A stretch of 35,294 bases of DNA from Candidatus Nitrosocosmicus sp. (GCA_030452275.1 JAKDMR010000002.1:1-35294), one strand, 5' to 3'; counted from the first letter of the stretch, positions 17,827 to 26,145 are shown. Numbers and translations are program-made. The notes: a model not told the origin generated them from the letters alone.

Positions 17827-18723
17827 TTACCTTGGTTCACCAAATATGCCAAGTAATGCCTTTCTCATGACTTCTTGCGGTGCTTTCAACCCTGTCCATA
17901 TTTCAAACGATTTATAACCTTGATTTAGTAACATCTCGTATCCAAATATTACCTTTGCATGGGCGCTTCTTGCGCACTCTAATAAATTAGTCATAATTGG
18001 TTTGTAAACTATGTCAAAAACTATTGATTCACTGTGTATGGAATCTGAGCTTAGAAGGCTTTTTTCGTTTGCAAGACCGACTGAAGTAGTATTAATAATT
18101 AATTTACAGCGTGTAGAGATTTGAGATAATTTTTCATCATCTGCATACTCCATGGGTACACAATTTAGTCCTAAAGTATTTCCCAATTCAATGATTTTTG
18201 ACAGTTTCTGCTTATCCCGATTCACGACAAATACTGATTTTATATTTTTTTTTCTGGACAATCCAACAAGGGCAGCTCGACTTGAACCCCCTGCCCCAAG
18301 AATCAAAATTTCTATACATTCAAAATCCGGTAATCTTTCTTCAATTGGGGCCATTAGTCCATAAATATCTGTGTTATAGCCCACAAAAATTCCGTTTTCG
18401 TTTTTAACCGTATTGACTGCCCCTGCTAATGAAGCCTCATCACTTAGCCTGTCGATATATCTTGTGATTTCTACCTTGTGTGGAATGGTGACGTTGAACC
18501 CTGCCACATTTATGTCTCGTAATGATTCCACAGATTCTTTCAACTCATTTACTTTTACTTTAAAAGCAATGTACGAATAATTTAGATTCAAGTACTTAAA
18601 CGCAGCATTATGCATTAAAGGAGAAAATGAATGTTCCACGGGATCTCCTATAATACAAAAAGTCTTTGAAGATTTATCTGCGGCTACTTTTTGATTGGAG
18701 GTATCCACACTAAGACTGCTCAT
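17827..18723 (-). CDS. aroE: Shikimate dehydrogenase
   Basis: Reduces 3-dehydroshikimate with NADPH. Substrate-binding serines are in EHSFSPLMHN (S32, S34), the catalytic lysine is in NVTIPHKVEI (K83), and the catalytic aspartate is in GYNTDIYG. The cofactor loop is LGAGGSSRAAL. The C-terminal QG motif reads LLNQGYKSFEIWTG. A 20-residue polar N-terminal extension precedes the usual start (FCIIGDPVEHS); no internal ATG offers a shorter form. A TATA-like AATAAATAT lies about 32 nt upstream, so aroE probably opens a second transcription unit of the aromatic block (aroE-aroK-aroA and beyond). Confidence 0.95.
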   Translation of the reverse strand: MSSLSVDTSNQKVAADKSSKTFCIIGDPVEHSFSPLMHNAAFKYLNLNYSYIAFKVKVNELKESVESLRDINVAGFNVTIPHKVEITRYIDRLSDEASLAGAVNTVKNENGIFVGYNTDIYGLMAPIEERLPDFECIEILILGAGGSSRAALVGLSRKKNIKSVFVVNRDKQKLSKIIELGNTLGLNCVPMEYADDEKLSQISTRCKLIINTTSVGLANEKSLLSSDSIHSESIVFDIVYKPIMTNLLECARSAHAKVIFGYEMLLNQGYKSFEIWTGLKAPQEVMRKALLGIFGEPR

Positions 18724-18750
18724 GACTCTATTCAGAATAGTTTGTAAAGC

Positions 18751-18759
18751 ATATTTATT
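18751..18759 (-). promoter_or_regulatory. TATA-like element upstream of aroE
   Basis: AATAAATAT on the minus strand, centred about 32 nt from the aroE ATG, after a 560-bp gap from aroD. It supports an independent start of transcription here. Confidence 0.4.
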
Positions 18760-19123
18760 CTAAAGGACTCGATTATTATAATCATCATTGGCAGGTCTGA
18801 TTCTCGACAACCTTTTCTCAAGTCAAATTCTGGCGGTGTTTTTTTCTATTTGTCCTTCAATTTGATTTGTTTTGTCCACTCCTTAATTATATCAGCTTGG
18901 AAGTTCAATTTCATTTGAACTTATCATTAGATATTTCACGCTATAAATATTGCTGTGAGTGGCAATAGTCATAAATCACATCCTTGTCTTAAATGGACGA
19001 CATGAAGTGATCCTGATCAAATGCTAATTATCCTCTGTACCATAGGCTCTATGAAGTTGTTCTAAAATAATATTAACTCTCTATTTATGATTTGAAGTAC
19101 AAACTCTTATTTTCTCCTGATTT

Positions 19124-19150
19124 GAATTGGTTCAAGAAAATTTACTAATT
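19124..19150. repeat. Imperfect direct repeat, copy 1
   Basis: GAATTGGTTCAAGAAAATTT followed by ACTAATT. It matches copy 2 at 19245-19270 with one substitution and one deleted base. The copies are 121 bp apart and bracket the possible 42-codon gene. Confidence 0.7.
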
Positions 19151-19255
19151 AATGAACGTGGTCTTGAGAACTATGACAAATTGTGCAACGTTATTTGTAA
19201 GGATGATTGCGATATGGTAGACATCTATAAAATGGTAAAATTAAGAATTGGTTAA
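19127..19255 (+). CDS. Possible small protein of 42 residues (too short for the ORF track)
   Basis: Read from TTG 19127 the frame gives MVQENLLINERGLENYDKLC, then NVICKDDCDMVDIYKMVKLRIG and TAA. The composition is protein-like: acidic, ordered, three cysteines (C..C...C), and unlike the random AT-rich frames around it. Weak points are the TTG start, no clear Shine-Dalgarno and a stop codon just upstream in frame (TGA 19118), so it could equally be the 3' remnant of a longer decayed gene. It is antisense to the surrounding operon. I do not recognise a family. Confidence 0.35.
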   Translation: MVQENLLINERGLENYDKLCNVICKDDCDMVDIYKMVKLRIG

Positions 19256-19270
19256 AGAAAATTTCTAATT
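19245..19270. repeat. Imperfect direct repeat, copy 2
   Basis: GAATTGGTTAAAGAAAATTT followed by CTAATT, matching copy 1. It ends 16 bp before the 3' end of aroD. Confidence 0.7.
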
Positions 19271-19285
19271 TATCGCAATCCTTTA

Positions 19286-20008
19286 TCAAACCAATTTACT
19301 TTTAAACAAATCATAAATTGATTTCATTTGGTCTATCGACAATTGACCTGGGGCTATAGCTGCGCCAAGTGATGCATAAGTAAATGGGGCATCACCTACC
19401 ACCGTGCACAAAACTCTACTTAATACACCCATTTCGCCCATTGCGAATGCAACCAAGTTAATATGAGTATCAATTGATCGATTTAAACTTAAAATTTTAA
19501 TTGAATCGTCTATGGATTTAGCGGTAGTAACTATTTTCACAAGTGGGCTGTAAATTTGCATATTCTTAACTTGTTCTAGGAGATAATCAAATTCAGGAGT
19601 CTGCAAAAAATCATGCCAACTTACCAGAATTCTGGGATTTTCATTTTCAACAAGATCGGCTATAAGGTCGTTACTAGAAATTAAATTGTATTCGATATCA
19701 ACTAGAAATGGGTTTCTATGTATAAAATTGTCTATTATTTCAGCTCTTTTCTTGGGATCATTAGGAAATTTCCCACCTTCATTTTCAGGTCTGATTGTAT
19801 AGATGCATTTATCTTTATATTTTGATAAAATATCTAAATAATGATCTAGATTTTCGAAATCTCTAAGGTAATCAAATCGGCACTCGATTATGTCTGCTCC
19901 CATGTTTAGCGCCTCATTGATCTTGTTTAAGGTCGATTCCAAATTTTTGCTATCATCATTATCCTCTGCTACAGGAATCGATGCACATAATTTTCTTTTG
20001 GTAGACAA
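19286..20008 (-). CDS. aroD: 3-dehydroquinate dehydratase, type I
   Basis: Dehydrates 3-dehydroquinate to 3-dehydroshikimate through a Schiff base. The catalytic lysine is in PLVKIVTTAKS (K158) and the catalytic histidine in VSWHDF (H132). The substrate-binding acidic/arginine set appears in DIIECRFDYLRDF. Length 240 fits type I. The start is TTG with no ATG available before an upstream stop; a TATA-like stretch (ATAAAGATATC) sits about 29 nt upstream, consistent with a leaderless message. It follows tatC after 63 nt. Confidence 0.94.
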   Translation of the reverse strand: MSTKRKLCASIPVAEDNDDSKNLESTLNKINEALNMGADIIECRFDYLRDFENLDHYLDILSKYKDKCIYTIRPENEGGKFPNDPKKRAEIIDNFIHRNPFLVDIEYNLISSNDLIADLVENENPRILVSWHDFLQTPEFDYLLEQVKNMQIYSPLVKIVTTAKSIDDSIKILSLNRSIDTHINLVAFAMGEMGVLSRVLCTVVGDAPFTYASLGAAIAPGQLSIDQMKSIYDLFKSKLV

Positions 20009-20071
20009 GATTAGATGATTAAAGAACTAACATGATATCTTTATGTCTTTCTCGCTATTCAAATATTCTAG

Positions 20072-20893
20072 TTAGGTTTGATGAATGTCTTGTTTGTTAC
20101 TCTCTTTTATTTTTATTATTGCTATCCCAATTACATATAGTAACAACATTGGTACTGAGATAAACCACATCGTTATTCCACTACCATCAGGTGTTATTAT
20201 CGCACCAAACAGGATTATTATCAATAGCGCGTATTTAAGATTCTTTATCCAAAATTGTAGACTGACAAGACCACTAGCTGTGAGCATGAACATAACGAGA
20301 GGTAATTGAAAGGATATTCCAAACGCAATGAAAAACTGCAGTGCAAAGTTAATGAAATCAGAGATATTTAAAAAAGTAAGGACACCAATTGTTTGTCCGT
20401 ATTCATACAAGAATGTAAGAGTGATCGGGATAGCCAAATAAAAAGAGAAAACCATTCCGCTTATGAAAAGAACCGAAGTGGGTAGTAAAAAAGTAAAGAA
20501 AGCCCTTTCTCTGCTTGTAAAAGACATAGCAGGGCTAATGAATCCAAAAACTTCTCTAACAATTAATGGGATTGAACAAGAAACCGAAATTAAAATCGCA
20601 ACATAAATTTGAGCATAAAGTGCTTGTCCCGGCGCTGTCTGAATCAAATCTACACCTTTCGGAATTAGGCTGTTACTTAAGAATAAAGTCACTTGACTGG
20701 CAATATTATTATAGACCGTCGGGACTAAGAAATAGAACGAATAATTATTCACAGTCACCAGGTGAATACCAAAGACAGTACAAGCAATCATTATTGCTAT
20801 GGTAATGACTATAATCCTCAAAAATCGATTTCGTAGTTCTTTTACATGATCAATGAATAGCATATCGCCAGGTGCCATTTCCCTTAGACTCAT
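20072..20893 (-). CDS. tatC: Twin-arginine translocase subunit TatC
   Basis: Core receptor of the Tat pathway, which exports folded proteins carrying twin-arginine signals. The N-terminal cytoplasmic motif is DHVKELRNRFLR (family HLEELRxR), followed by six hydrophobic segments; FISPAMSFTSRERAF and FGISFQLPLVMFML match the conserved loop and helix sequences. Length 273 is slightly above average. A TATA-like GTTTATATTTT is centred 23 nt before the ATG, so it probably has its own promoter and a leaderless transcript. TatA is not in the window. Its position between a methyltransferase and aroD is not functionally obvious. Confidence 0.95.
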   Translation of the reverse strand: MSLREMAPGDMLFIDHVKELRNRFLRIIVITIAIMIACTVFGIHLVTVNNYSFYFLVPTVYNNIASQVTLFLSNSLIPKGVDLIQTAPGQALYAQIYVAILISVSCSIPLIVREVFGFISPAMSFTSRERAFFTFLLPTSVLFISGMVFSFYLAIPITLTFLYEYGQTIGVLTFLNISDFINFALQFFIAFGISFQLPLVMFMLTASGLVSLQFWIKNLKYALLIIILFGAIITPDGSGITMWFISVPMLLLYVIGIAIIKIKESNKQDIHQT

Positions 20894-20910
20894 GTACCAA
20901 AAAAAAGTAA

Positions 20911-20921
20911 AAAATATAAAC
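20911..20921 (-). promoter_or_regulatory. TATA-like promoter element for tatC
   Basis: GTTTATATTTT on the minus strand, centred 23 nt upstream of the tatC ATG, in the 91-bp gap after the methyltransferase gene. The spacing implies a leaderless transcript. Confidence 0.55.
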
Positions 20922-20984
20922 TATACTTAATCCTAGCGTGATTAAAAACGACTCAAGTATGAAATTATCCTTTACTCTTTAATT

Positions 20985-21860
20985 TTATACAACATGCGAA
21001 GCTATTTTCTTCCAATTTGCTATGAGGGCTTCAGGTCTAATATGAAGATCCTCACTCATGATTCTTTTTTTGGCCAAGTCGACATACTCCTGTTTAATGT
21101 CTATCCCAAGAAAATGTCGATCAAGATTGTAAGCCACCTTTGTGGTTTGACCACTTCCATTAAATGGATCCAACACTATGTCTCCATTGTAAGAATAAAT
21201 CTTGAGTAAACGATAAGGTATTTCCTCAGGAAATGGGCATGGATGTTCAATATAGCCTGGCGGTACCGGAGCTATATGCCATACGGAATTAGCAATCTCT
21301 TTGGTCCACTCTTCATGAGTGGCCGGTAGGATTTCTCTTCTTTGATTGCGGCCGCTTTTCACGTCGCCCTTTCTTAACACCAAAATGAATTCATGCATGA
21401 TATTTGCCCTATAGTATTTTGGATACGGGTTTATGACAAATGAGCCATAACGGTTAGTTCCACCAGTTACTTTATGCCAAATTATTTCTTCATGAAGACT
21501 CCAGTTTCCGCCGGGGGTTACTAATCTAGATAATAACAAATGGGGCAGGGGAATTAATGTTCCATTAACAACTTCGTTTGCGATCACAATACAGCAATAA
21601 CCACCTTCCTTAGTTACGCGATACACCTGATTGTTAAAAATAGTAACCATGTTATCTAAATACTCGTCCAAACTGACCTTTTGAATTCCTCTATAATACT
21701 CTGTATTCTTTTTTGAGGCGTGTAAATCATAGTCTATGGCATTTCCATAAGGAGGCGAGGTCACTGTCAACTGGATACTCCCAGATGGAACATTTTTTAA
21801 TATCTTTTCACAGTTTCCTAGCAAAATTTTATCGTATAGAGATTCGGACCTGATTAGCAC
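20985..21860 (-). CDS. Orphan DNA methyltransferase (beta class, TSPPY; m4C or m6A)
   Basis: SAM-dependent DNA amino-methyltransferase. The catalytic motif TSPPY is at residues 34-38 and the SAM-binding motif (LDPFNGSGQTTKVA) near residue 230, the motif IV-before-I order of the beta class. TSPPY is most often found in N4-cytosine methyltransferases, but m6A cannot be excluded. No restriction endonuclease or specificity gene lies nearby; neighbours are aroB' and tatC, so it is an orphan enzyme in a housekeeping block. The start is GTG 21860. TTGTATAAAATC lies only about 15 nt before it, too close for a leaderless start there, so either that is not the promoter or initiation is slightly downstream. 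Target sequence unknown. Confidence 0.9.
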   Translation of the reverse strand: MLIRSESLYDKILLGNCEKILKNVPSGSIQLTVTSPPYGNAIDYDLHASKKNTEYYRGIQKVSLDEYLDNMVTIFNNQVYRVTKEGGYCCIVIANEVVNGTLIPLPHLLLSRLVTPGGNWSLHEEIIWHKVTGGTNRYGSFVINPYPKYYRANIMHEFILVLRKGDVKSGRNQRREILPATHEEWTKEIANSVWHIAPVPPGYIEHPCPFPEEIPYRLLKIYSYNGDIVLDPFNGSGQTTKVAYNLDRHFLGIDIKQEYVDLAKKRIMSEDLHIRPEALIANWKKIASHVV

Positions 21861-21954
21861 AAATCCTGATTTTATACAAGGTCAATAATCACATTACTCT
21901 AAAAATTTATACTGATTGATAAAAACATTTAACAAATATTATGAAGCTATTTAA

Positions 21955-23142
21955 TCATTTCTCGAGGATATATTCGTTTGAAACCTCCATACCGAAATGT
22001 CTACCTACAGACGGAAAGGAATACACCAGTATCTTATCACCGCGCTTTGCATGTGTGACCGGCAGAATTTGACCACTCTCATTTAGGAATCTAATAGTTT
22101 CAGCATTTTGGACTATGATGGTTCCCATTTCATCATCATTAATTGCAGCTCTAAAAAGACGTAACGGTCGAGATTCTATTTTAGCTCTCCCAACGCCGAC
22201 CATTCTGGCTTCCCCTTTGGTGTTCACTATCATGACCTGGCTCCCAGACTCAAGCTCTGACAAATACTTTGTAGTTCCATCTGGAGTTATAGTGTAACAA
22301 TGTACTGCTCCCGCGTTCACTCTAAAAGGACGGGGGGATGTAAAGGACGACCCTATAGACTCGTTGTGAATTAGGAACAAAAAATTCGACTTATTTCCAA
22401 CCAGCATTCCTTCGCCCTCAGCTAGCATGGAGACAGTATCGATGCACACTCTTTCTCCCATTCCTACTTCTTGTATTTCTTTTATTTCTGCAATTTTTAT
22501 CTGAAACGAAGATTTCTTGATGATATTTCTTGCTCTAACTATTTCCTCTTCGCTATTTGTAGACATTATTACTCCATCTACCCCCAATTCTAAAACAGTG
22601 AATAGAGTTTCAACTTCGTCTATGGATTTTGCGACAGCGAATATTTCGGTTCCAGTATTTTGGAGCGAGGCTATGACATTTTCAAGTGGTATTATCCTCC
22701 AATCATCCAAATCGATAATGACAAATGACAAATGAAACCTATCAATAAAGCCCTTCATTTCGTCTATATCTCTATTACTGGTAATCTTTTTGTATACCCC
22801 TATTTTTGTTCCTGAAGTGAGATTTCCTGAGCTGATTTTTTCAAGCAGTTGCTCGGATTCAACAATCATGTAATCTGCATCTGGGGAATTGAAAATAGTT
22901 TTGATTTTATTTGAATTTTGGTCCAGACCTTCAAGCTTCTCTGAGGGATCGACATAAATCAAATCAATTTCGTCTTTGACTCGAGTAAGTAGACTAGCGA
23001 AATCTACAAATTCATTTTTTCCAGGTAATAAGGGGATACCTGAAAGATCAGAATAAGAATAGATTAATGGTTTTAATATTATTTTTTTGACTTTTGTCTT
23101 ATTTTTATTTTCTTCCGCTTTTCTTAGATTTGGTTCGGCCAT
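21955..23142 (-). CDS. aroB': 3-dehydroquinate synthase II (archaeal AroB')
   Basis: NAD-dependent enzyme that oxidatively deaminates and cyclises 2-amino-3,7-dideoxy-D-threo-hept-6-ulosonate to 3-dehydroquinate, replacing bacterial AroB. Family segments include GERVCIDTVSMLAEGEGMLVGN, PRPFRVNAGAVHCYT, TKYLSELESGSQVMIV and SFPSVGRHFGMEV. At 395 residues it is slightly long because of a lysine-rich N-terminus (MAEPNLRKAEENKNKTKVKK). This start overlaps the end of aroA' by 38 nt in another frame; no later ATG is available before conserved sequence, so the overlap is probably real and couples the two steps. Confidence 0.95.
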   Translation of the reverse strand: MAEPNLRKAEENKNKTKVKKIILKPLIYSYSDLSGIPLLPGKNEFVDFASLLTRVKDEIDLIYVDPSEKLEGLDQNSNKIKTIFNSPDADYMIVESEQLLEKISSGNLTSGTKIGVYKKITSNRDIDEMKGFIDRFHLSFVIIDLDDWRIIPLENVIASLQNTGTEIFAVAKSIDEVETLFTVLELGVDGVIMSTNSEEEIVRARNIIKKSSFQIKIAEIKEIQEVGMGERVCIDTVSMLAEGEGMLVGNKSNFLFLIHNESIGSSFTSPRPFRVNAGAVHCYTITPDGTTKYLSELESGSQVMIVNTKGEARMVGVGRAKIESRPLRLFRAAINDDEMGTIIVQNAETIRFLNESGQILPVTHAKRGDKILVYSFPSVGRHFGMEVSNEYILEK

Positions 23143-23896
23143 AGTGCTTGTTCTCTATGATTATAGCATGCAAGGCTTTTATTATTTCATTTGGATTATT
23201 GTGCTGAAAAATATTTCTACCAAAAGTTACGCCTATTGCTCCGCCCTTCATCGCATCATTGCACATTTGCAATATATCATTGTCTGAATTAGCTTTTGGC
23301 CCTCCTGCAATGACAATAGGCACAGGACATGATTTTGTGACTTCTTTAAAGGAATCTACGTCGCCTGTGTAAACCGTCTTTACTATATCAGCACCTGCTT
23401 CAGCGCCTATTCTGGCTGTATGAGCAACTATAGTCGGATCATGCGGGTTGGTAATGTTGTCACCCCGAGGATACATCATCGCGATCAATGGAATATTCCA
23501 TTCATTGCATTCATCAGATACTTGACCCAACTTGTACAACATGCTTGGCTCCTCTTTGGAGCCAATATTAATATGCAAAGAAACAGCATCGGCTCCTAGC
23601 CTTATGGCTTCTTTCACCGAGCCCATCAAGATTTTGTTGTTAGGATCGGGACCAAGGGAAGTAGCAGCTGACATGTGAGCAATTAATCCTATAGAAGGTG
23701 GTGTAGGCAGAGATTTTATTATCCCTTTATTTAATAGAAAACAAGTTAAACCCGAATCCTGAGTTTGGGTTATGAGTTCAGAAATATTTTGGATTCCCTT
23801 TAATGGGCCACTGCTTATTCCGTGATCCAGCGGGATGCACAACATTTTTCCATTTTTCAATATACGATTGAGCCGTATTTCTTTCCCAAGGACCAT
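23105..23896 (-). CDS. aroA': 2-amino-3,7-dideoxy-D-threo-hept-6-ulosonate synthase (ADH synthase)
   Basis: First enzyme of the archaeal aromatic pathway: a class I aldolase that condenses 6-deoxy-5-ketofructose 1-phosphate with aspartate semialdehyde. The Schiff-base lysine is K173 in ADIVKTVYTGD; PLDHGISSGP near residue 23 and MMYPRGDN near 141 are family marks. It resembles fructose-bisphosphate aldolase class I of archaea, but being coupled to aroB' (38-nt overlap) makes the aromatic role by far the better call. Length 263 is normal. The promoter candidate is a TTTAAATAG 26 nt before the ATG. The C-terminal KSKKSGRK tail is encoded in the overlap. Confidence 0.93.
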   Translation of the reverse strand: MVLGKEIRLNRILKNGKMLCIPLDHGISSGPLKGIQNISELITQTQDSGLTCFLLNKGIIKSLPTPPSIGLIAHMSAATSLGPDPNNKILMGSVKEAIRLGADAVSLHINIGSKEEPSMLYKLGQVSDECNEWNIPLIAMMYPRGDNITNPHDPTIVAHTARIGAEAGADIVKTVYTGDVDSFKEVTKSCPVPIVIAGGPKANSDNDILQMCNDAMKGGAIGVTFGRNIFQHNNPNEIIKALHAIIIENKHYGRTKSKKSGRK

Positions 23897-23917
23897 AATA
23901 CAAGAAAAATTATGAAC

Positions 23918-23926
23918 CTATTTAAA
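23918..23926 (-). promoter_or_regulatory. TATA-like promoter of the aroA'-aroB' unit
   Basis: CTTTTAAATAGG on the minus strand is centred 26 nt before the aroA' ATG, the spacing expected for a leaderless archaeal transcript. It lies in the 77-bp gap after nadE. Confidence 0.6.
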
Positions 23927-23973
23927 AGTGATATGGTTGATTTAATGAAAATTATCCATATCCATTCACAGTT

Positions 23974-24789
23974 TCACTTTAAAATTTTGCAGATAGGCGG
24001 AAATGTTGTTTTATGTTGATTGTTTTTCATCCTGCGGTGAATATCTTGAATTTCCTCTAAAGGCAATCCTAGGAATTCATTTGAAATATTTTCTTGCACG
24101 CTGTTCTGGAAATTATGGAATTTCTCAAAGAATTGGAGAATTGTATCTAGTTGGATGAATGGTAATCCTAAATCGTCTTCAGTGAATTGGTCAGCCCACA
24201 GTCTTGCACTACTCTTCTTAGCTATTACTGAGTCAGGAATTTCAAGGTAATTTGCTAAACCTACCAATTGAGTCTTGTACAAGTCTCCTAGAGGAAGTAA
24301 ATCCGCAGCTCCATCTCCGTATTTTGTAAAATAACCAAGCATTAACTCGGTCTTATTTGACGATCCTAATACCAACCTTCCCAATTGGCCCGAGTAATAA
24401 TACAACATACACATTCTGACTCTGGCAACCAGGTTCCCAGTCAATAAATTATTACCTGTGTCCTTAACTATTTCTAAGAAACTATCTTTGGGTTTATTTA
24501 TAAAAATTTTTTCATAATCAATTTTCAAAGTTGAACATATTCTAAGAGCATCTTCGATGTCACTTGATGGTGTTACATCTTCATCTGGCAATATTAATCC
24601 CTTTACTTTTTTTGAGCCAATCGCGCCTGTTGCTAAATATGCCAGCACGGCAGAATCTATTCCTCCAGAGATTCCCAAAACTACTCCATTTGATTTTCTA
24701 GAGTCGGTTTCTTTTTTTATGAAATTCATAATTTCCTGGCTTATTGATTCAAAGTTCATCGAATTTGAAGTCATTGTTAGAAATATCAT
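23974..24789 (-). CDS. nadE: NAD+ synthetase (ammonia-dependent)
   Basis: Amidates nicotinate adenine dinucleotide to NAD with ATP. The PP-loop SGGIDS is at residues 41-46; SSNKTELMLGYFTKYGDGAADLLPLGDLYKTQ is the conserved substrate-binding block. Length 271 and the absence of a nitrilase-like glutaminase domain show the ammonia-dependent form. In-frame ATGs at 24789, 24774 and 24759 all remain possible starts. It is immediately upstream of aroA' on the same strand but with a separate promoter candidate between. With nadM elsewhere in the window, both terminal NAD steps are represented. Confidence 0.95.
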   Translation of the reverse strand: MIFLTMTSNSMNFESISQEIMNFIKKETDSRKSNGVVLGISGGIDSAVLAYLATGAIGSKKVKGLILPDEDVTPSSDIEDALRICSTLKIDYEKIFINKPKDSFLEIVKDTGNNLLTGNLVARVRMCMLYYYSGQLGRLVLGSSNKTELMLGYFTKYGDGAADLLPLGDLYKTQLVGLANYLEIPDSVIAKKSSARLWADQFTEDDLGLPFIQLDTILQFFEKFHNFQNSVQENISNEFLGLPLEEIQDIHRRMKNNQHKTTFPPICKILK

Positions 24790-24913
24790 ATTAATTTTGT
24801 CATGTAGTCTTATTTGGTTTGGACGCTGTTGTGAAAACCTATCAGAAAAGAGAGATTGCTTTGAATTAATAGAATTATTTTAATATGCAGAATCAATATT
24901 AAAATTAAGGTCA

Positions 24914-26092
24914 TTGGATACACGCAATATAGGTTTAAGGAATATCGAGGTAGCGGACACAAAGATATGTTCAATCGATGGTGAAAATGGAAAATTAATC
25001 TATAGGGGTTATGACATACTTGACCTGGCAAATCATTCTACTTATGAGGAAACAGCATTTCTCCTATTATTTGGAGATTTACCAATAAAAGAGGAACTTA
25101 ATGATTTTAACTCAAAATTAACTGAGTCACGAAGAATTCCTGATTCAGTTACCAAGAACATGAAAAATAAACCAGTCACAGCACATCCAATGGATGTCCT
25201 ACAGTCGTCAATATTAGACCTAGCGGATTATGACCGCAACAGGCTAGATGAGGGGAAAACTGTCAACATTGAAAGGGCTGTATCATTAATTGCAAAGATC
25301 CCTACTATTGTTGCTGCATGGGACAGGATTAGAAACAACAAAGATGTGATAAAGCCACTTGAAGATAATTCTCATGCACATAATTTTTTGTATATGCTTA
25401 GGGGAGAACATCCAAAACATGAAATATCAAAGATATTTGATATTAGCCTAATTTTACACGCTGAGCATAGTTTTAATGCCTCAACTTTCGCTGCCCGAGA
25501 AATAGCGTCAACTCGTGCAAGTATATATGCAAGTATAGGTGGTGCGGTGGGTGCTTTGTCTGGGGAACTCCATGGAGGAGCTAATATTCAAGTGATGAAG
25601 ATGTTGCTAGAGATTGGGGATGTAGACAATGTTGAAAAATGGGTCCAAGCTAGGCTAGTAAAAGGAGCAAGAGTAATGGGAATGGGACACGCAGTGTACA
25701 GAACAACCGACCCAAGGTCGGAAGTCCTTTCAACACTCTCTAGGGCCATTTCTAAAGAAAAAGATACAAAATGGTATGATATGACCGAAAAAATCGAAGA
25801 AGTCACAAAGAAAGTAATGCATCAGACAAAGAAGATGCTGATTTACCCTAATGTTGATTTGTATAGTGCCTCATTATACTATAGTCTAGGAATTCCGATT
25901 GATCTAAATACACCAATATTTGCTATATCTAGAATAGCTGGATGGAATGCTCATATTATTGAAGAGAAATTTGCTGAAGCTGCCCCAAAACCAGCGCTTT
26001 ATAGGCCAAAGGCAGTATATGTTGGTAGGTACTGCGGCCCGATGGGCTGTGAATATGTGAGTCTTATCAATCGAAAAACTCAAAATCCCTAA
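24914..26092 (+). CDS. gltA: Citrate synthase
   Basis: Condenses acetyl-CoA and oxaloacetate to citrate. Catalytic histidines lie in GELHGGANIQV and GMGHAVYRTTDPR, and the catalytic aspartate in YPNVDLYSASLYYSLGIP. The C-terminal RPKAVYVGRYCGP matches the family. Length 392 is typical of archaeal and Gram-positive type enzymes. The start is TTG; AAGG lies 3 nt before it and no ATG occurs in the N-terminal region (family sequence starts within 10 residues of the TTG), so the TTG start is well supported. It is divergent from nadE; purM follows after 80 bp with its own promoter candidate. A 2-methylcitrate synthase role is possible but less likely. Confidence 0.95.
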   Translation: MDTRNIGLRNIEVADTKICSIDGENGKLIYRGYDILDLANHSTYEETAFLLLFGDLPIKEELNDFNSKLTESRRIPDSVTKNMKNKPVTAHPMDVLQSSILDLADYDRNRLDEGKTVNIERAVSLIAKIPTIVAAWDRIRNNKDVIKPLEDNSHAHNFLYMLRGEHPKHEISKIFDISLILHAEHSFNASTFAAREIASTRASIYASIGGAVGALSGELHGGANIQVMKMLLEIGDVDNVEKWVQARLVKGARVMGMGHAVYRTTDPRSEVLSTLSRAISKEKDTKWYDMTEKIEEVTKKVMHQTKKMLIYPNVDLYSASLYYSLGIPIDLNTPIFAISRIAGWNAHIIEEKFAEAAPKPALYRPKAVYVGRYCGPMGCEYVSLINRKTQNP

Positions 26093-26129
26093 ATATTCTG
26101 ATAGTCAATCCAAATAGAAAGGGTTGTGC

Positions 26130-26145
26130 TTTTAAATTTATAAGG
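26130..26145 (+). promoter_or_regulatory. TATA-like promoter element for purM
   Basis: TTTTAAATTTATAAGG is centred about 36 nt before the TTG start of purM, in the 80-bp gap after citrate synthase. A leader of roughly 10 nt is expected. Confidence 0.45.

Larger units (their letters stand above)
18724..19285. other. 560-bp gap inside the aromatic block
   Basis: The longest gap in the minus-strand block, between aroD and aroE. It contains the aroE promoter candidate, an imperfect direct repeat (19124-19150 and 19245-19270) and a possible 42-codon plus-strand gene between the repeats, described separately. No tRNA or transposase remnant was recognised. Confidence 0.6.

Noticed and set aside
17826-17852. 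TTG start of shikimate kinase as in the ORF track, with a 26-nt overlap with aroE
   Set aside because: The family N-terminus begins at ATG 17825, which has AAGG 5 nt before it and directly follows the aroE stop.
20985-21860. Restriction-modification system
   Set aside because: Only a methyltransferase is present; flanking genes are aroB' and tatC, with no endonuclease or specificity subunit.
23105-23896. Fructose-bisphosphate aldolase as the function of the aldolase-like gene
   Set aside because: The fold and Schiff-base lysine are shared, but the overlap with 3-dehydroquinate synthase II and the position at the head of the aromatic block favour ADH synthase.
24914-26092. 2-Methylcitrate synthase
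   Set aside because: No prpB or prpD-like neighbours; the sequence fits general archaeal citrate synthase equally well or better, though substrate preference is not readable by eye.
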